A stretch of DNA of 64,000 bases, from contig JAVBPU010000026.1 in NCBI GenBank assembly GCA_031549415.1, forward strand, positions 1-64,000. Reading direction: 5' to 3'. Position numbers and translations under genes: made by a program. The notes below the pieces were generated by a model that was not told the DNA's origin, did not search any database, and saw only the letters and a program-made list of their open reading frames with translations. Of this stretch, positions 42,896-51,504 are shown in pieces (the first letter of the stretch is position 1; each line of letters begins with the position of its first letter). The stretch comes from Limiplasma sp031549415. Lineage in GTDB: Bacteria; Bacillota; Clostridia; Christensenellales; Aristaeellaceae.

Positions 42896-43678
42896 ATGCA
42901 GATTTGCTTGGATGGGCAAGCTACCATGGCAAGCAGCGTTTTGGCGCTGGGGATGTTTGACGGGGTGCATCTGGGCCACCGGGTGCTGCTTCGGCGTGCC
43001 AAGGCCCTGGCCAGGCAGCAGGGGGTTCCCTTGGTGGCCGGCACCTTCACCACCCACCCCATGGCGCTGGTCCACCCGGAGAAATGCCCCCCCATGCTCA
43101 CCACCCTGGAGGAGCGGGCCCATAAGATGGAAGCCCTGGGGGTGGACCTGCTCAGCGCCCAGCCCTTTGACAAGGCCGTGATGGATACCCCGCCGGAAAA
43201 CTTTATCGCCGGGCTTTGTAGGCAGTTCCATCCCCGCTTTGTGGTGGTGGGGTACAACCACACCTTTGGCCGGAAGGGCGAGGGCACGCCGCTGCTGCTC
43301 TCCGCCCTGGGGGAGGTCTTTGGCTACCGGGCCGAGGTGGTGCCCAAAATCACCCTGGGGGGCAGAGATGTCAGTTCCAGCATCATCCGGGGCTTGCTGG
43401 CCCAGGGGGATGTGGACCTGGCCCGGCAGATGCTGGCCGCGCCCTACCTGCGGCAAGCCGCTGTGGCGAAAGACCGGGAGGGCTTTGCCTTGGTGATGCA
43501 AAAAAACGGCAAGCTGGACCTGCCTGCCGGGCGGTACCGGGTGCTGCTGGGGGTGGGGGGCCAAAGCCTGCCGGCGGAGATCGAAGTGGTGAAAGAGGGC
43601 CAGGCCCAGGTGGGGCCGTTGCCCGGCCTGGAAGCAGACAGCCAGGTGGACTTGCGCTTTTATCACCGGCAAACATAA
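42896..43678 (+). CDS. ribF: FAD synthetase, RibF-type, lacking the riboflavin kinase domain
   Basis: This 260-residue protein has the N-terminal nucleotidyltransferase of RibF: GMFDGVHLGHRVLL (HxGH-type), VVGYNHTFGRKGEG and SSSIIRGLLAQGDVDLA. After about residue 185 the riboflavin kinase domain (about 130 residues with GRGLGFPTAN and PxxGVYA) is missing. A short Gly/Val-rich tail replaces it. It should adenylylate FMN to FAD but not phosphorylate riboflavin. ATG 42896 has AAGGAGAG. Its operon position is that of normal ribF. Confidence 0.88.
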   Translation: MQICLDGQATMASSVLALGMFDGVHLGHRVLLRRAKALARQQGVPLVAGTFTTHPMALVHPEKCPPMLTTLEERAHKMEALGVDLLSAQPFDKAVMDTPPENFIAGLCRQFHPRFVVVGYNHTFGRKGEGTPLLLSALGEVFGYRAEVVPKITLGGRDVSSSIIRGLLAQGDVDLARQMLAAPYLRQAAVAKDREGFALVMQKNGKLDLPAGRYRVLLGVGGQSLPAEIEVVKEGQAQVGPLPGLEADSQVDLRFYHRQT

Positions 43679-43748
43679 GGTTTCCGGAGGGCCTTCCCCG
43701 GCAAGCCCTCCGTGCAAGCCCATGCGCAAGCCCTCTGGAAAAAACGGG

Positions 43749-43777
43749 TTTACAAATGGGAAAGGGCATGTTACAAT
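43749..43777 (+). promoter_or_regulatory. rpsO promoter
   Basis: TTTACA (43749-43754), 17-bp spacer, then TACAAT (43772-43777). It gives rpsO its own transcript besides read-through from the infB operon. Confidence 0.8.
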
Positions 43778-43783
43778 AACGAG

Positions 43784-43899
43784 CGCGTTTATACACGCAG
43801 AACCGCAGGCGCAGCTTTCCGAAGGCCAACGGCAGGCTATGTTTGCGGCGATTTACGGGATGCAAAAGCGATCCCCATCAATAAGGAGGCATTTTTTTC
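43784..43899 (+). promoter_or_regulatory. rpsO leader, possible S15 autoregulatory RNA
   Basis: This leader of about 115 nt contains short inverted repeats (GCGCAGC/GGCTATG-like and CGGCGATTTACGGG) and ends with AAGGAGG. S15 represses its own mRNA in several phyla through differing structures. This is an inference from position; I cannot fold it reliably. Confidence 0.35.
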
Positions 43900-44154
43900 A
43901 TGCAGAAGTCCGAGATCATCAAGTCCTACGCCCGCCACGAAGGCGACACCGGCTCCCCCGAGGTGCAGATCGCGCTGCTGACGGAGCGGATCAACCACCT
44001 AAACGAGCACTTAAAGCTCAACAACAAGGATCACCACAGCCGCCGTGGCTTGCTGTTGATGGTGGGTAAGCGCCGTGGCTTGCTGGACTACCTGAAAAAG
44101 ACGGACATCGAAGGCTACCGGGCCCTGATCGCTCAGCTGGGACTGAGAAAGTAA
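43900..44154 (+). CDS. rpsO: 30S ribosomal protein S15
   Basis: This 84-residue S15 has the family core DTGSPEVQIALLTERINHLNEHL and DHHSRRGLLLMVGKRRGLLDYL. It binds the 16S central domain early in assembly. Residue count is slightly short but normal (84-89). pnp follows after a terminator, as in most bacteria. Confidence 0.98.
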   Translation: MQKSEIIKSYARHEGDTGSPEVQIALLTERINHLNEHLKLNNKDHHSRRGLLLMVGKRRGLLDYLKKTDIEGYRALIAQLGLRK

Positions 44155-44173
44155 CCGCAAAGCTGGCTCGATA

Positions 44174-44216
44174 CAACCGTGCACGGCGGGGGGGTCCCGC
44201 CGGGCGCGGCTGTTTT
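44174..44216 (+). terminator. Terminator between rpsO and pnp
   Basis: A long GC-rich stem (CAACCGTGCACGGCGGG paired with CCCGCCGGGCGCGGCTG, with mismatches) is followed by TTTT. A second small hairpin GGCGGGAAACCCGCC (44223-44237) lies in the pnp leader. Confidence 0.7.
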
Positions 44217-44288
44217 GTGAAAGGCGGGAAACCCGCCGAAGGAGGCGCCCTGAGGCAACACGGCCTGGGGCAGGAAGAGGAGTAAGAA

Positions 44289-46472
44289 ATGGAATACAAG
44301 GTTTTTTCTACCGAACTGGCGGGACGGCCGCTGACCATTGAGTTTGGCAAGTATGCCATGCAAGCGGCGGGTTCCGCTTTTGTGCGCTACGGGGATACCG
44401 TGGTGATCGTCAACGCCACCATGTCGGACAAGCCCCGGGATGGCGTGGACTTCTTTCCCCTCAGCGTTGATTTTGAAGAGAAGCAATATTCCGTGGGCAA
44501 GTTCCCCGGCGGCTTCATCAAACGGGAAGGCCGCCCCACCGAAAAGGCGACCCTCACCTGCCGCCTGATCGACCGGCCCCTGCGGCCCCTGTTCCCCAAG
44601 GGCATGCGCAACGATGTGCAGGTGGTGGCCACCGTGCTGTCCGTGGACAAGGACATCCCTCCGGAAGTGCCGGCCATGATCGGTTCCTCCGCGGCCCTGT
44701 GCGTCAGCGAGATCCCCTGGAACGGCCCCACCGGCACCGTGGTGGTGGGCCTTGTGGATGGCCAGTTTGTGCTGTGCCCGAGTGAAGAGCAGCGGCAAAA
44801 GAGCACCCTGCACCTGGTGGTCAGCGGCACCAAGGACGCAGTGCTGATGGTGGAAGCGGGCGCCAAGGAAGTGTCCGAGGAGCAGATGCTGGCCGCCATT
44901 TTGTTCGCCCATGAGGAAATTAAGAAGATCGTGGCCTTCCTGGAAGGCATTGCGGCGGAGATGGGCAAGGCCAAGGTGGAAGTGGCCCTGGTCACCACCG
45001 GGGACGATGTGAAGCAGGCCGTGCGGGAATACGCCTACGACAAGTGCTGCTATGCCTTTGAAACCGCGGACCGCCATGTGCGCCACGAGCGGGAGGAGGC
45101 CACCAAGGCCGACTGCATGGCGCATTTTGCGGAGCAGTTTGAAGGCCGCCTAAGCGAAGTGGCCGACGCGCTGTATTACCTGAACAAGGAGATCATGCGC
45201 AAGAAGATTTTGGAGCAGGGCGTGCGCCCCGATGGCCGCGGCCTGACGGATGTGCGGCCCATCTGGTGCGAGGAAGGCATGCTGCCCCGCACCCATGGCA
45301 GCGCGGTGTTCACCCGTGGCGAAACCCAGGTGCTCACCGTCACCACCCTGGGCTCCATGAGCGATGTGCAGATGCTGGACGGCCTGGGCACCGAGGATAG
45401 CAAGCGCTACATCCACCATTACAACATGCCTCCCTATGCCACCGGCGAAGCGGGCCGCATGAAGAGCCCCGGTCGCCGGGAAGTGGGCCACGGCGCGTTG
45501 GCGGAGCGCGCCCTGGAGCCGGTGATTCCGGGCGAGGACGAGTTCCCCTACTCCCTGCGCCTGGTTAGCGAAGTGCTAAGCTCCAACGGGTCCAGCTCCA
45601 TGGCCTCGGTTTGCGGCAGCACTCTGTCCCTGATGGACGCGGGCGTGCCCATCAAAAGCCCGGTGGCCGGCGTGGCCATGGGCCTCATCAAGGACGCGGC
45701 CAGCGACAACGTGGCTGTGCTGACGGACATCCAGGGCCTGGAGGACTTCCTGGGCGACATGGACTTTAAGGTGGCGGGCACCGTGAAGGGCATCACCGCC
45801 ATCCAGATGGATATCAAGATCGCGGGCATCGACAAGCCCATTTTGGAAAAGGCGTTAAGCCAAGCCCTCAGCGGCCGCCTGCATATCCTCAAAATCATGC
45901 TGGAAAGCCTGGGCCAGCCCAGAGACCACATGAGCAAGTACGCGCCCAAGATCGTGCGCTTCACCATCAACCCCGAAAAGATCCGCGAGGTCATTGGACC
46001 GGGCGGCAAGATGATCAACAAGATCATCGCTGAAACCGGCGTGAAGATCGACATCGAGGACGATGGCCGCGTGTACATCGCCACCCCGGACGAGGCCGCC
46101 GCCACCAAGGCCCGCAAGCTCATTGAGGGCATCGCCAAGGATGTGGAAGTGGGCGATGTGTACTTGGGCAAGGTGGTGCGCATCATGAATTTCGGCGCGT
46201 TCATCGAGCTGACCCCCGGCAAGGACGGCATGCTGCACATCAGCAAGATGGCCGACCACCGGGTGGAAAAGGTGGAGGACGTGATGAACATTGGGGATGA
46301 GATCGAAGTGAAGGTCAACGAGATCGATCCCCAGGGCCGTGTGAACCTGATCCGCAACGACATGGTGTACCCCGCTTCCTCCGGCGCGGAAGCGCCCCGT
46401 AGCGGCGGCCCAGGACGGGCCCGCCCCCCCCGCCGGGACGGACGGCCCTTTGGCGGCAATGACCGCAATTAA
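44289..46472 (+). CDS. pnp: Polyribonucleotide nucleotidyltransferase
   Basis: This 727-residue PNPase has two RNase PH domains separated by a helical domain, then KH (VIGPGGKMINKIIAETGVKI, about 556-615) and S1 (about 621-690; YLGKVVRIMNFGAFIEL). The second PH core has the phosphate-site motif SNGSSSMASVCGSTL. The basic tail is rich in Arg and Pro. It degrades RNA 3' to 5' with phosphate. The SD AGAGGAG precedes the start. Confidence 0.97.
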   Translation: MEYKVFSTELAGRPLTIEFGKYAMQAAGSAFVRYGDTVVIVNATMSDKPRDGVDFFPLSVDFEEKQYSVGKFPGGFIKREGRPTEKATLTCRLIDRPLRPLFPKGMRNDVQVVATVLSVDKDIPPEVPAMIGSSAALCVSEIPWNGPTGTVVVGLVDGQFVLCPSEEQRQKSTLHLVVSGTKDAVLMVEAGAKEVSEEQMLAAILFAHEEIKKIVAFLEGIAAEMGKAKVEVALVTTGDDVKQAVREYAYDKCCYAFETADRHVRHEREEATKADCMAHFAEQFEGRLSEVADALYYLNKEIMRKKILEQGVRPDGRGLTDVRPIWCEEGMLPRTHGSAVFTRGETQVLTVTTLGSMSDVQMLDGLGTEDSKRYIHHYNMPPYATGEAGRMKSPGRREVGHGALAERALEPVIPGEDEFPYSLRLVSEVLSSNGSSSMASVCGSTLSLMDAGVPIKSPVAGVAMGLIKDAASDNVAVLTDIQGLEDFLGDMDFKVAGTVKGITAIQMDIKIAGIDKPILEKALSQALSGRLHILKIMLESLGQPRDHMSKYAPKIVRFTINPEKIREVIGPGGKMINKIIAETGVKIDIEDDGRVYIATPDEAAATKARKLIEGIAKDVEVGDVYLGKVVRIMNFGAFIELTPGKDGMLHISKMADHRVEKVEDVMNIGDEIEVKVNEIDPQGRVNLIRNDMVYPASSGAEAPRSGGPGRARPPRRDGRPFGGNDRN

Positions 46473-46498
46473 AAGGTAGCAGGCGGAGGTCCCGCATT

Positions 46499-46541
46499 GC
46501 CGCCGCTTCCCAAGGCCTTGCGCCTGAAGCGGCGGCTTTTT
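46499..46541 (+). terminator. Terminator after pnp
   Basis: An 11-bp perfect stem (GCCGCCGCTTC with GAAGCGGCGGC, 16-nt loop) followed by TTTTT. Confidence 0.9.
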
Positions 46542-46626
46542 CACAGGCCGCGCATGGCCCGGGGCAAAGTGGAACACCCTACCTACGAGGTGATGCTCCT
46601 TGTCCCGCAAAGAAAGGGAAACGCTG

Positions 46627-47883
46627 ATGTTTGATCAAACCACATTGCCGGGCGGCCTTCGCCTGGTGGGGGAGCGCCTGCCCCATGTGCGCAGCTGCAC
46701 CGTGGGCCTGTGGGTGAAGGTGGGCTCCATGAACGAACTGCCGGAGGAAAACGGCCTGTCTCATTTCATTGAGCATATGGTGTTCAAGGGCACTGCCACG
46801 CGCAGCGCCCGGGACATCGCCGAGGAAATGGACGCGGTGGGCGGACAGCTGAACGCCTTTACCAGCAAGGATTGTACCTGCTATTACGCCAAGGTGATTG
46901 ATGAGGACCTGCCCCTGGCGGTGGATATCTTGACGGATTTGGCCCTGCACCCCGCCTTTGACGATGGGGAGCTGCAAAAGGAACGGGGCGTGGTCCTGGA
47001 AGAGATTGCCATGGTGGAGGACACCCCGGAGGACTTGGTCCACGAGCTGCTCTGCGAGGTGCAGTACGCCGGTTCCTTGCGGCACCCTATTTTGGGCACC
47101 AACAAGGGGATTAAAGCCTATGGCCGGGAGCATATCCTGGGCTACTGGCAGCGGCATTACGCGCCGGAAAATATGGTGGTGGCCATTGCGGGCCATTATG
47201 ACTGGGAAGAGTTTGTATCCCTGGTGGCCCAGCGCTTTGAGGGCGCGCAGGCCCACCCTGCCGCGCAGGACGGCAAGCCAGCCTCGGGCCCCCAGGCCAT
47301 CAGCAGCCACCGCAAAGCCCGGGAGAAGGACACGGAGCAGCTGCACATCTGCATGGGGTACCCGGGGTTGCCCCTGGGAGACGATGACCTGTACCCCCTG
47401 TCCGTGTTCAACAACGCCTTGGGCGGAGGCATGAGCAGCCGCCTGTTCCAGCGCATCCGGGAGGAGCTGGGCATGGCCTACAGCATTTACACCTATCCCA
47501 GCAGCTATCCGGGCATCGGCACGTTCACCCTGTACGCAGGCACCACGCCGGACAACGCGGAGACCGTGCTGCGCGAAATCCAGGCCCAGATGGCCCTGCT
47601 GCTGACCGGGGGCCTGACGGAAAAGGAGTTCATCAGCGCCAAGGCCCAACTGCGGGGCGGCTTTGTGCTGGGGCTGGAAAGCTCCAGCGGCCGGATGCAG
47701 AGCCTTGGCCGCAGCACGCTGCTGCTGGACCGCATCAACGACCCGGAGGAGCAACTGCGCAAAATCGACCGGGTCACCTTGGAGGACGTTCTCCGGGTGG
47801 GCGGGGCGGTTTTGCGGGCCAAGCCCAGCGCCGCCATTGTGGGCAAGGAGGCTAAGGGCTTTTTACAAATGATCGGAGGGTGA
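46627..47883 (+). CDS. M16-family zinc metallopeptidase (MlpA/YmxG type)
   Basis: This 418-residue peptidase has the inverted zinc motif HFIEH (HxxEH, near 50) and the downstream Glu in KERGVVLEEIAMVEDTPEDL. The second, inactive M16 domain carries NNALGGGMSSRLFQRIREELGMAYSI. It lies directly after pnp, as does mlpA in Bacillus. The role is unclear in bacteria of this type. ATG 46627 has AAGGG at 8 nt. Confidence 0.93.
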   Translation: MFDQTTLPGGLRLVGERLPHVRSCTVGLWVKVGSMNELPEENGLSHFIEHMVFKGTATRSARDIAEEMDAVGGQLNAFTSKDCTCYYAKVIDEDLPLAVDILTDLALHPAFDDGELQKERGVVLEEIAMVEDTPEDLVHELLCEVQYAGSLRHPILGTNKGIKAYGREHILGYWQRHYAPENMVVAIAGHYDWEEFVSLVAQRFEGAQAHPAAQDGKPASGPQAISSHRKAREKDTEQLHICMGYPGLPLGDDDLYPLSVFNNALGGGMSSRLFQRIREELGMAYSIYTYPSSYPGIGTFTLYAGTTPDNAETVLREIQAQMALLLTGGLTEKEFISAKAQLRGGFVLGLESSSGRMQSLGRSTLLLDRINDPEEQLRKIDRVTLEDVLRVGGAVLRAKPSAAIVGKEAKGFLQMIGG

Positions 47884-47886
47884 CCC

Positions 47887-48249
47887 ATGGACAAGCTGGA
47901 CCAGATTTTTGCCTTGCAGCAAGGCTTTCAGGATAAGCTGAAAAAGGAGCGCCACCTGGAAGGCATTCCCATGGAGGAGTGGCTGCAAAAGCAGACGCTG
48001 GCCATGATTTCGGAGCTGGCGGAGCTGCTGGACGAAGTGAACTTCAAATGGTGGAAAAACCCCAAGGAATTGGACCGGCCCGCCATCCAGGAGGAGCTCA
48101 GCGATATTTTGCATTTCTTCATCAGCATGTGCCTGGAGGCCGGGATGACCGCGGAGGATTTGTTTCGCGTCTACACCGGCAAAAACAGGGAAAACGTGAT
48201 GCGCCAGGAGGGCAAAAGCCAAAAGCCCGGCTACGCTGTGGAAGGGTAA
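47887..48249 (+). CDS. Dimeric dUTPase-like / MazG-type all-alpha NTP pyrophosphohydrolase
   Basis: This 120-residue helical protein has the Mg-binding pattern MISELAELLDEVNFKWWKNP and EELSDILHFFISM, which fits the dUTPase_2 family. The reaction would be dUTP (or a modified dNTP) to dNMP and PPi, cleaning the nucleotide pool. It starts 3 nt after the M16 gene and should be co-transcribed. Confidence 0.85.
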   Translation: MDKLDQIFALQQGFQDKLKKERHLEGIPMEEWLQKQTLAMISELAELLDEVNFKWWKNPKELDRPAIQEELSDILHFFISMCLEAGMTAEDLFRVYTGKNRENVMRQEGKSQKPGYAVEG

Positions 48250-48297
48250 CGCCGCTGCCATTTTTGCGAAAACTGCCGCATTTTGCATGGCGTCAAG

Positions 48298-48336
48298 AAG
48301 CCTCCTTTGGACAAGATAGCGCCAAAGGAGGCTTTT
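48298..48336 (+). terminator. Terminator whose stem contains the spoIID SD
   Basis: A 13-bp perfect stem (48298-48310 with 48322-48334) has an 11-nt loop and ends in CTTTTG. Its right arm contains AAAGGAGG, the only good SD for the spoIID start at 48340. In a transcript reading through, the hairpin would hide the SD. Confidence 0.8.
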
Positions 48337-48339
48337 GTC

Positions 48340-49380
48340 ATGAAAAGAAGGAAACAAGGCACGCTGTTAGCGGCTTGTATGGCGCTGGCCCTGCTGGTGC
48401 AAGGCTGCGCCAGCAATGCGGAAACCATGGAGCCCATCACCACCGCGGCCCCATCCGCCGAGACCCCGGCCAACGTAAACCCGGACGCCGTGGCCTGGCC
48501 CCAGGACAAGCTGCCCATGAACAGCGAGGGCACGCCCACCCTGTCGGTCTACGTGGTGGAGGAGAAAGAGGCGCGGGAGATGGACATTGAGCAGTACCTG
48601 CAAGGGGTGCTGGCCGGGGAGATGAAAAACGACTGGCCCATGGAGGCCCTAAAAGCCCAGGCGGTGCTGGCCCGGACCTTTGTGCTGAAATTTGTGCAGG
48701 AAAAGAAGAGCAAGTATGAGGGCGCGGACATCTCCACCGATGTGGAGGAGGCCCAAGCCTATGACACAGAGGGGATCGACGAGCGCATCAAGCAGGCGGT
48801 GCGGGAGACCCGGGGCGTGGTGCTCAGCAGCGGGGGAGAGTTGCCCTATACCTGGTTCCATGCCCATAGCGGCGGCAAAACGGCCCTGGCCAAGGAAGGG
48901 CTGAACTGGGAAAAGGAGGAGCCGGCCTACACCCGGGTGGTGGACAGCCAGGAGCCTGCCCCGGAAACCGTGGAGGACAGTGAAGCCCTGGCGGAGGCCA
49001 CCCAGTGGGAGGCAGCCTTTTCCCTGGCGGCGTTTGCCAAGGCCTGTCAGGCCCAGGACCCCAGCATCCAGGTAGAGGAGGGCGTCCAGGTGGCCATCGG
49101 GGAAAAGGGAGAAAGCGGCCGGGCCCTGACCCTGCGGGTGGGGGACAATGAAGTGAACGCGGCGGAGCTGCGGATTGCCTTGGGCAGCACGGAAATGAAG
49201 TCCACCTTGCTGACGGACATCAGCCTGTCCGAAGGGGAAGTGGTGATGGAGGGCAAGGGCTATGGCCATGGCGTGGGCATGAGCCAGTGGGGCGCTTATG
49301 CCCTGGCGGCGGAGGGTAAAACCTATAAGGACATTGTGCGGCATTTTTTCCAAAAAGTGGAGCCGGTGAAGCTGTGGTGA
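48340..49380 (+). CDS. SpoIID/LytB-domain lipoprotein
   Basis: This 346-residue protein has a lipoprotein signal with lipobox LVQGC (Cys near 22) and a low-complexity linker. The SpoIID/LytB domain has IEQYLQGVLAGEMKNDWPMEALKAQAVLARTF and the C-terminal GYGHGVGMSQWGAYALAAEGKTYKD. SpoIID is a lytic transglycosylase that degrades septal peptidoglycan for engulfment. True SpoIID has a transmembrane anchor, so this lipoprotein form may be a paralogue. ATG 48340 is the only start in phase with a signal peptide. spoIVA follows on the other strand. Confidence 0.85.
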   Translation: MKRRKQGTLLAACMALALLVQGCASNAETMEPITTAAPSAETPANVNPDAVAWPQDKLPMNSEGTPTLSVYVVEEKEAREMDIEQYLQGVLAGEMKNDWPMEALKAQAVLARTFVLKFVQEKKSKYEGADISTDVEEAQAYDTEGIDERIKQAVRETRGVVLSSGGELPYTWFHAHSGGKTALAKEGLNWEKEEPAYTRVVDSQEPAPETVEDSEALAEATQWEAAFSLAAFAKACQAQDPSIQVEEGVQVAIGEKGESGRALTLRVGDNEVNAAELRIALGSTEMKSTLLTDISLSEGEVVMEGKGYGHGVGMSQWGAYALAAEGKTYKDIVRHFFQKVEPVKLW

Positions 49381-49393
49381 CGCGGCAATAGGG

Positions 49394-49450
49394 GCAGCGC
49401 AAGGCCCGGAGCACCCGACTGGGGGACGCTCCGGGGCCACGCTGCTTTTT
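49394..49450 (+). terminator. Terminator after the SpoIID-like gene
   Basis: Two nested stems (GCAGCG with CGCTGC outside, CCCGGAGC with GCTCCGGG inside) are followed by TTTTT. Also lies 36 bp beyond the spoIVA stop on the other strand. Confidence 0.85.
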
Positions 49451-49486
49451 CACTTTCCGGGCACAGCCTGAATGGGAAAATGAGCC

Positions 49487-50971
49487 TTACAGCAGGATGC
49501 AGATCATGCCGCCGTTGCCTTCGTTGATGATTTTGGACAGGGTCTCCTGCACCTTTTCCTGGGCGTCGGCGGGCATGCGCATCAGCTTGTTGCTCAGCCC
49601 TTCCCGCACCAGCTCATGGAGGCTTTTGCCAAAGAAGTTGGTGTTCCAAATGCGCTGGGGATCGTTTTCAAACTCATCCAGCAGGTACTTCACCAGCTCT
49701 TCGCTTTGCTTTTCCGTGCCCACCACCGGGGACACCTCGGTTTCGATATCCACCCGGATCATGTGCAGGGACGGGGCGTGGGCTTTCAGCTTCAGGCCAA
49801 AGCGGCTGCCCTGCTGCACGATTTCCGGCTCCTGCAGGGTCAGCTCCGTCATGGAGGGGGTCACCAGGCCATAGCCGGTTTCCCGCACGCTGCGAAGGGC
49901 CTGGGCTACGTGGTCATACTCGGTTTTGGCGGCCACCAGCTCCTTCATGAGGCTTAACAGGTGGGCGTCTCCCTTGATCTCCGTACCGCATTCCTCGCCC
50001 AGGACCCGGTTGAACAACCCGTCTTTCAGCGGCAGGGAGAAGCGAAGCCGCCCCTGGCCCAGGTCGATGCCCTCGGTGGAAAGGCCGTCGGAATAGTCGG
50101 AATCCGCAAAGGCCCCGGCAAAGGTGGCATGGTCCCGCATTTTGCCAATATGCGCCGCGCCGGCCTGAATCCGGTCCAGCACGTGCTGGGTCAGCCAATG
50201 GCCGTCCTCCAGGGCGTGGAGCCAGGCTGGCACCGTCAGGCGGATTTCCCGCAGGGGGAATTGAAACAGCACCTGCTCAAACACGTTTTGAATGTCAGGA
50301 AGCTCCATTTCCTTGACGTTTAAGGAGAGCACCGGCACGTCATAGCGCTGGCTTAACATATCCCGCAGCTTTTGGGTTCTCTCCTCCTCCGGCTGGCGGG
50401 AGTTGAGGACCATCACAAAGGGCTTGCCCAGGTGCTTTAATTCGTTCACCACCCGGGCCTCTGCGTCCGCGTAGGCTTCCCGGGGAAGCTCCGCGATGCT
50501 GCCGTCGGTGGTGACCACCAGGCCGATGGTGGCATGGTCCGCAATCACCTTGCGGGTGCCGATCTCCGCCGCCTGTTCAAAGGGGATGTCATGGTCAAAC
50601 CAGGGGGTGTGCACCATCCGGGCGGAGCCGTCCTCCTCGGTGCCCAGGGCCCCCTCCACCAGGTAGCCCACGCTGTCCACCATGCGCACCCGCACGGTGG
50701 CCTGGTCGCTCATGGTAACGGTAACGGCCTCGCTGGGCACAAACTTGGGCTGGGTGGTCATGATGGTGCGCCCGCTGCCGCTTTGGGGCAGCTCATCCGC
50801 CACCCGGGCCCGCTTGGGGGTCTGGGGCATGTTGGGCAGCACCAACTCCTCCATGAACCGGCTGATAAAGGTACTCTTTCCGGTGCGCACAGGGCCTACC
50901 ACCCCAATGTACACATCGCCGTCTGTGCGCTGGGCGATGTCCTGGTACAGGTTGAATGGCTTATCCTTCAT
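49487..50971 (-). CDS. spoIVA: Stage IV sporulation protein A
   Basis: This 494-residue coat-base ATPase has Walker A GPVRTGKSTF (near 26-35), the conserved block LPQSGSGRTIMTTQPKFVPSEAV, and a TRAFAC-type DGSIAELPREAY segment. The C-terminus GGMICILL is typical. It polymerises on the forespore surface using ATP and anchors coat layers. ATG 50971 has AAGGAGGAAG. A weak sigma-E-like pair (TCATAGG, 14 bp, CATATCC) lies upstream around 50999-51030. Confidence 0.97.
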   Translation of the reverse strand: MKDKPFNLYQDIAQRTDGDVYIGVVGPVRTGKSTFISRFMEELVLPNMPQTPKRARVADELPQSGSGRTIMTTQPKFVPSEAVTVTMSDQATVRVRMVDSVGYLVEGALGTEEDGSARMVHTPWFDHDIPFEQAAEIGTRKVIADHATIGLVVTTDGSIAELPREAYADAEARVVNELKHLGKPFVMVLNSRQPEEERTQKLRDMLSQRYDVPVLSLNVKEMELPDIQNVFEQVLFQFPLREIRLTVPAWLHALEDGHWLTQHVLDRIQAGAAHIGKMRDHATFAGAFADSDYSDGLSTEGIDLGQGRLRFSLPLKDGLFNRVLGEECGTEIKGDAHLLSLMKELVAAKTEYDHVAQALRSVRETGYGLVTPSMTELTLQEPEIVQQGSRFGLKLKAHAPSLHMIRVDIETEVSPVVGTEKQSEELVKYLLDEFENDPQRIWNTNFFGKSLHELVREGLSNKLMRMPADAQEKVQETLSKIINEGNGGMICILL

Positions 50972-51135
50972 ATGGCTTCCTCCTTGCATCTACGCTTGTG
51001 GCAGGATATGCGCCTGGGTCGTCCCCTATGAGGCAGGTTTTACATTGGACCGCCGCTGGCAGAGGAAAAAGGAATGCAAATTTTTCTTTTTTGCGGTATA
51101 CTACGGGAGGGAGAAAGCGGAAAAGGGGAGTGCCC

Positions 51136-51492
51136 ATGGCGCAGAGCGAGATTGACAAAGCCACGCAGCAGCTGGTGGACGCCATCCAGGACAGTGAAGA
51201 ATACGCCCTTTACGGCCAACTCAAAAGCGCCGTGATGGAAAATGATACCAACCGCGCCCTGCTGAAGGAATACCAAAAGGCCCAGATGGAGCTGCAAATG
51301 GCGGCCATGGCGGGCAAGGAAGCGGATGAAAATACGGTGCAAAAATTTTCCGGGCTGTCCAGCCTGCTGTACATGAACCAGGAGGTATCCCAGTACCTGC
51401 TGGCGCAGCTGCGGGTGCAGCAGATGGCCGGAGAAGTGTTTCAGCAGATCGCCAAGGCGGTGGGGCTGGAAATGGACTTGCCCGGGATGTAA
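51136..51492 (+). CDS. YlbF/YmcA family protein
   Basis: This 118-residue all-helical protein has the Com_YlbF pattern DKATQQLVDAIQDSEEY, NTRALLKEYQKAQ and a helical tail ending VGLEMDLPGM. In Bacillus YlbF and YmcA bind RNase Y and speed mRNA processing. TATACT (51097-51102) is a possible -10. The SD is AAAAGGGGAG. mltG follows 12 nt downstream. Confidence 0.88.
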   Translation: MAQSEIDKATQQLVDAIQDSEEYALYGQLKSAVMENDTNRALLKEYQKAQMELQMAAMAGKEADENTVQKFSGLSSLLYMNQEVSQYLLAQLRVQQMAGEVFQQIAKAVGLEMDLPGM

Positions 51493-51504
51493 GGAGGGAG
51501 CGCT

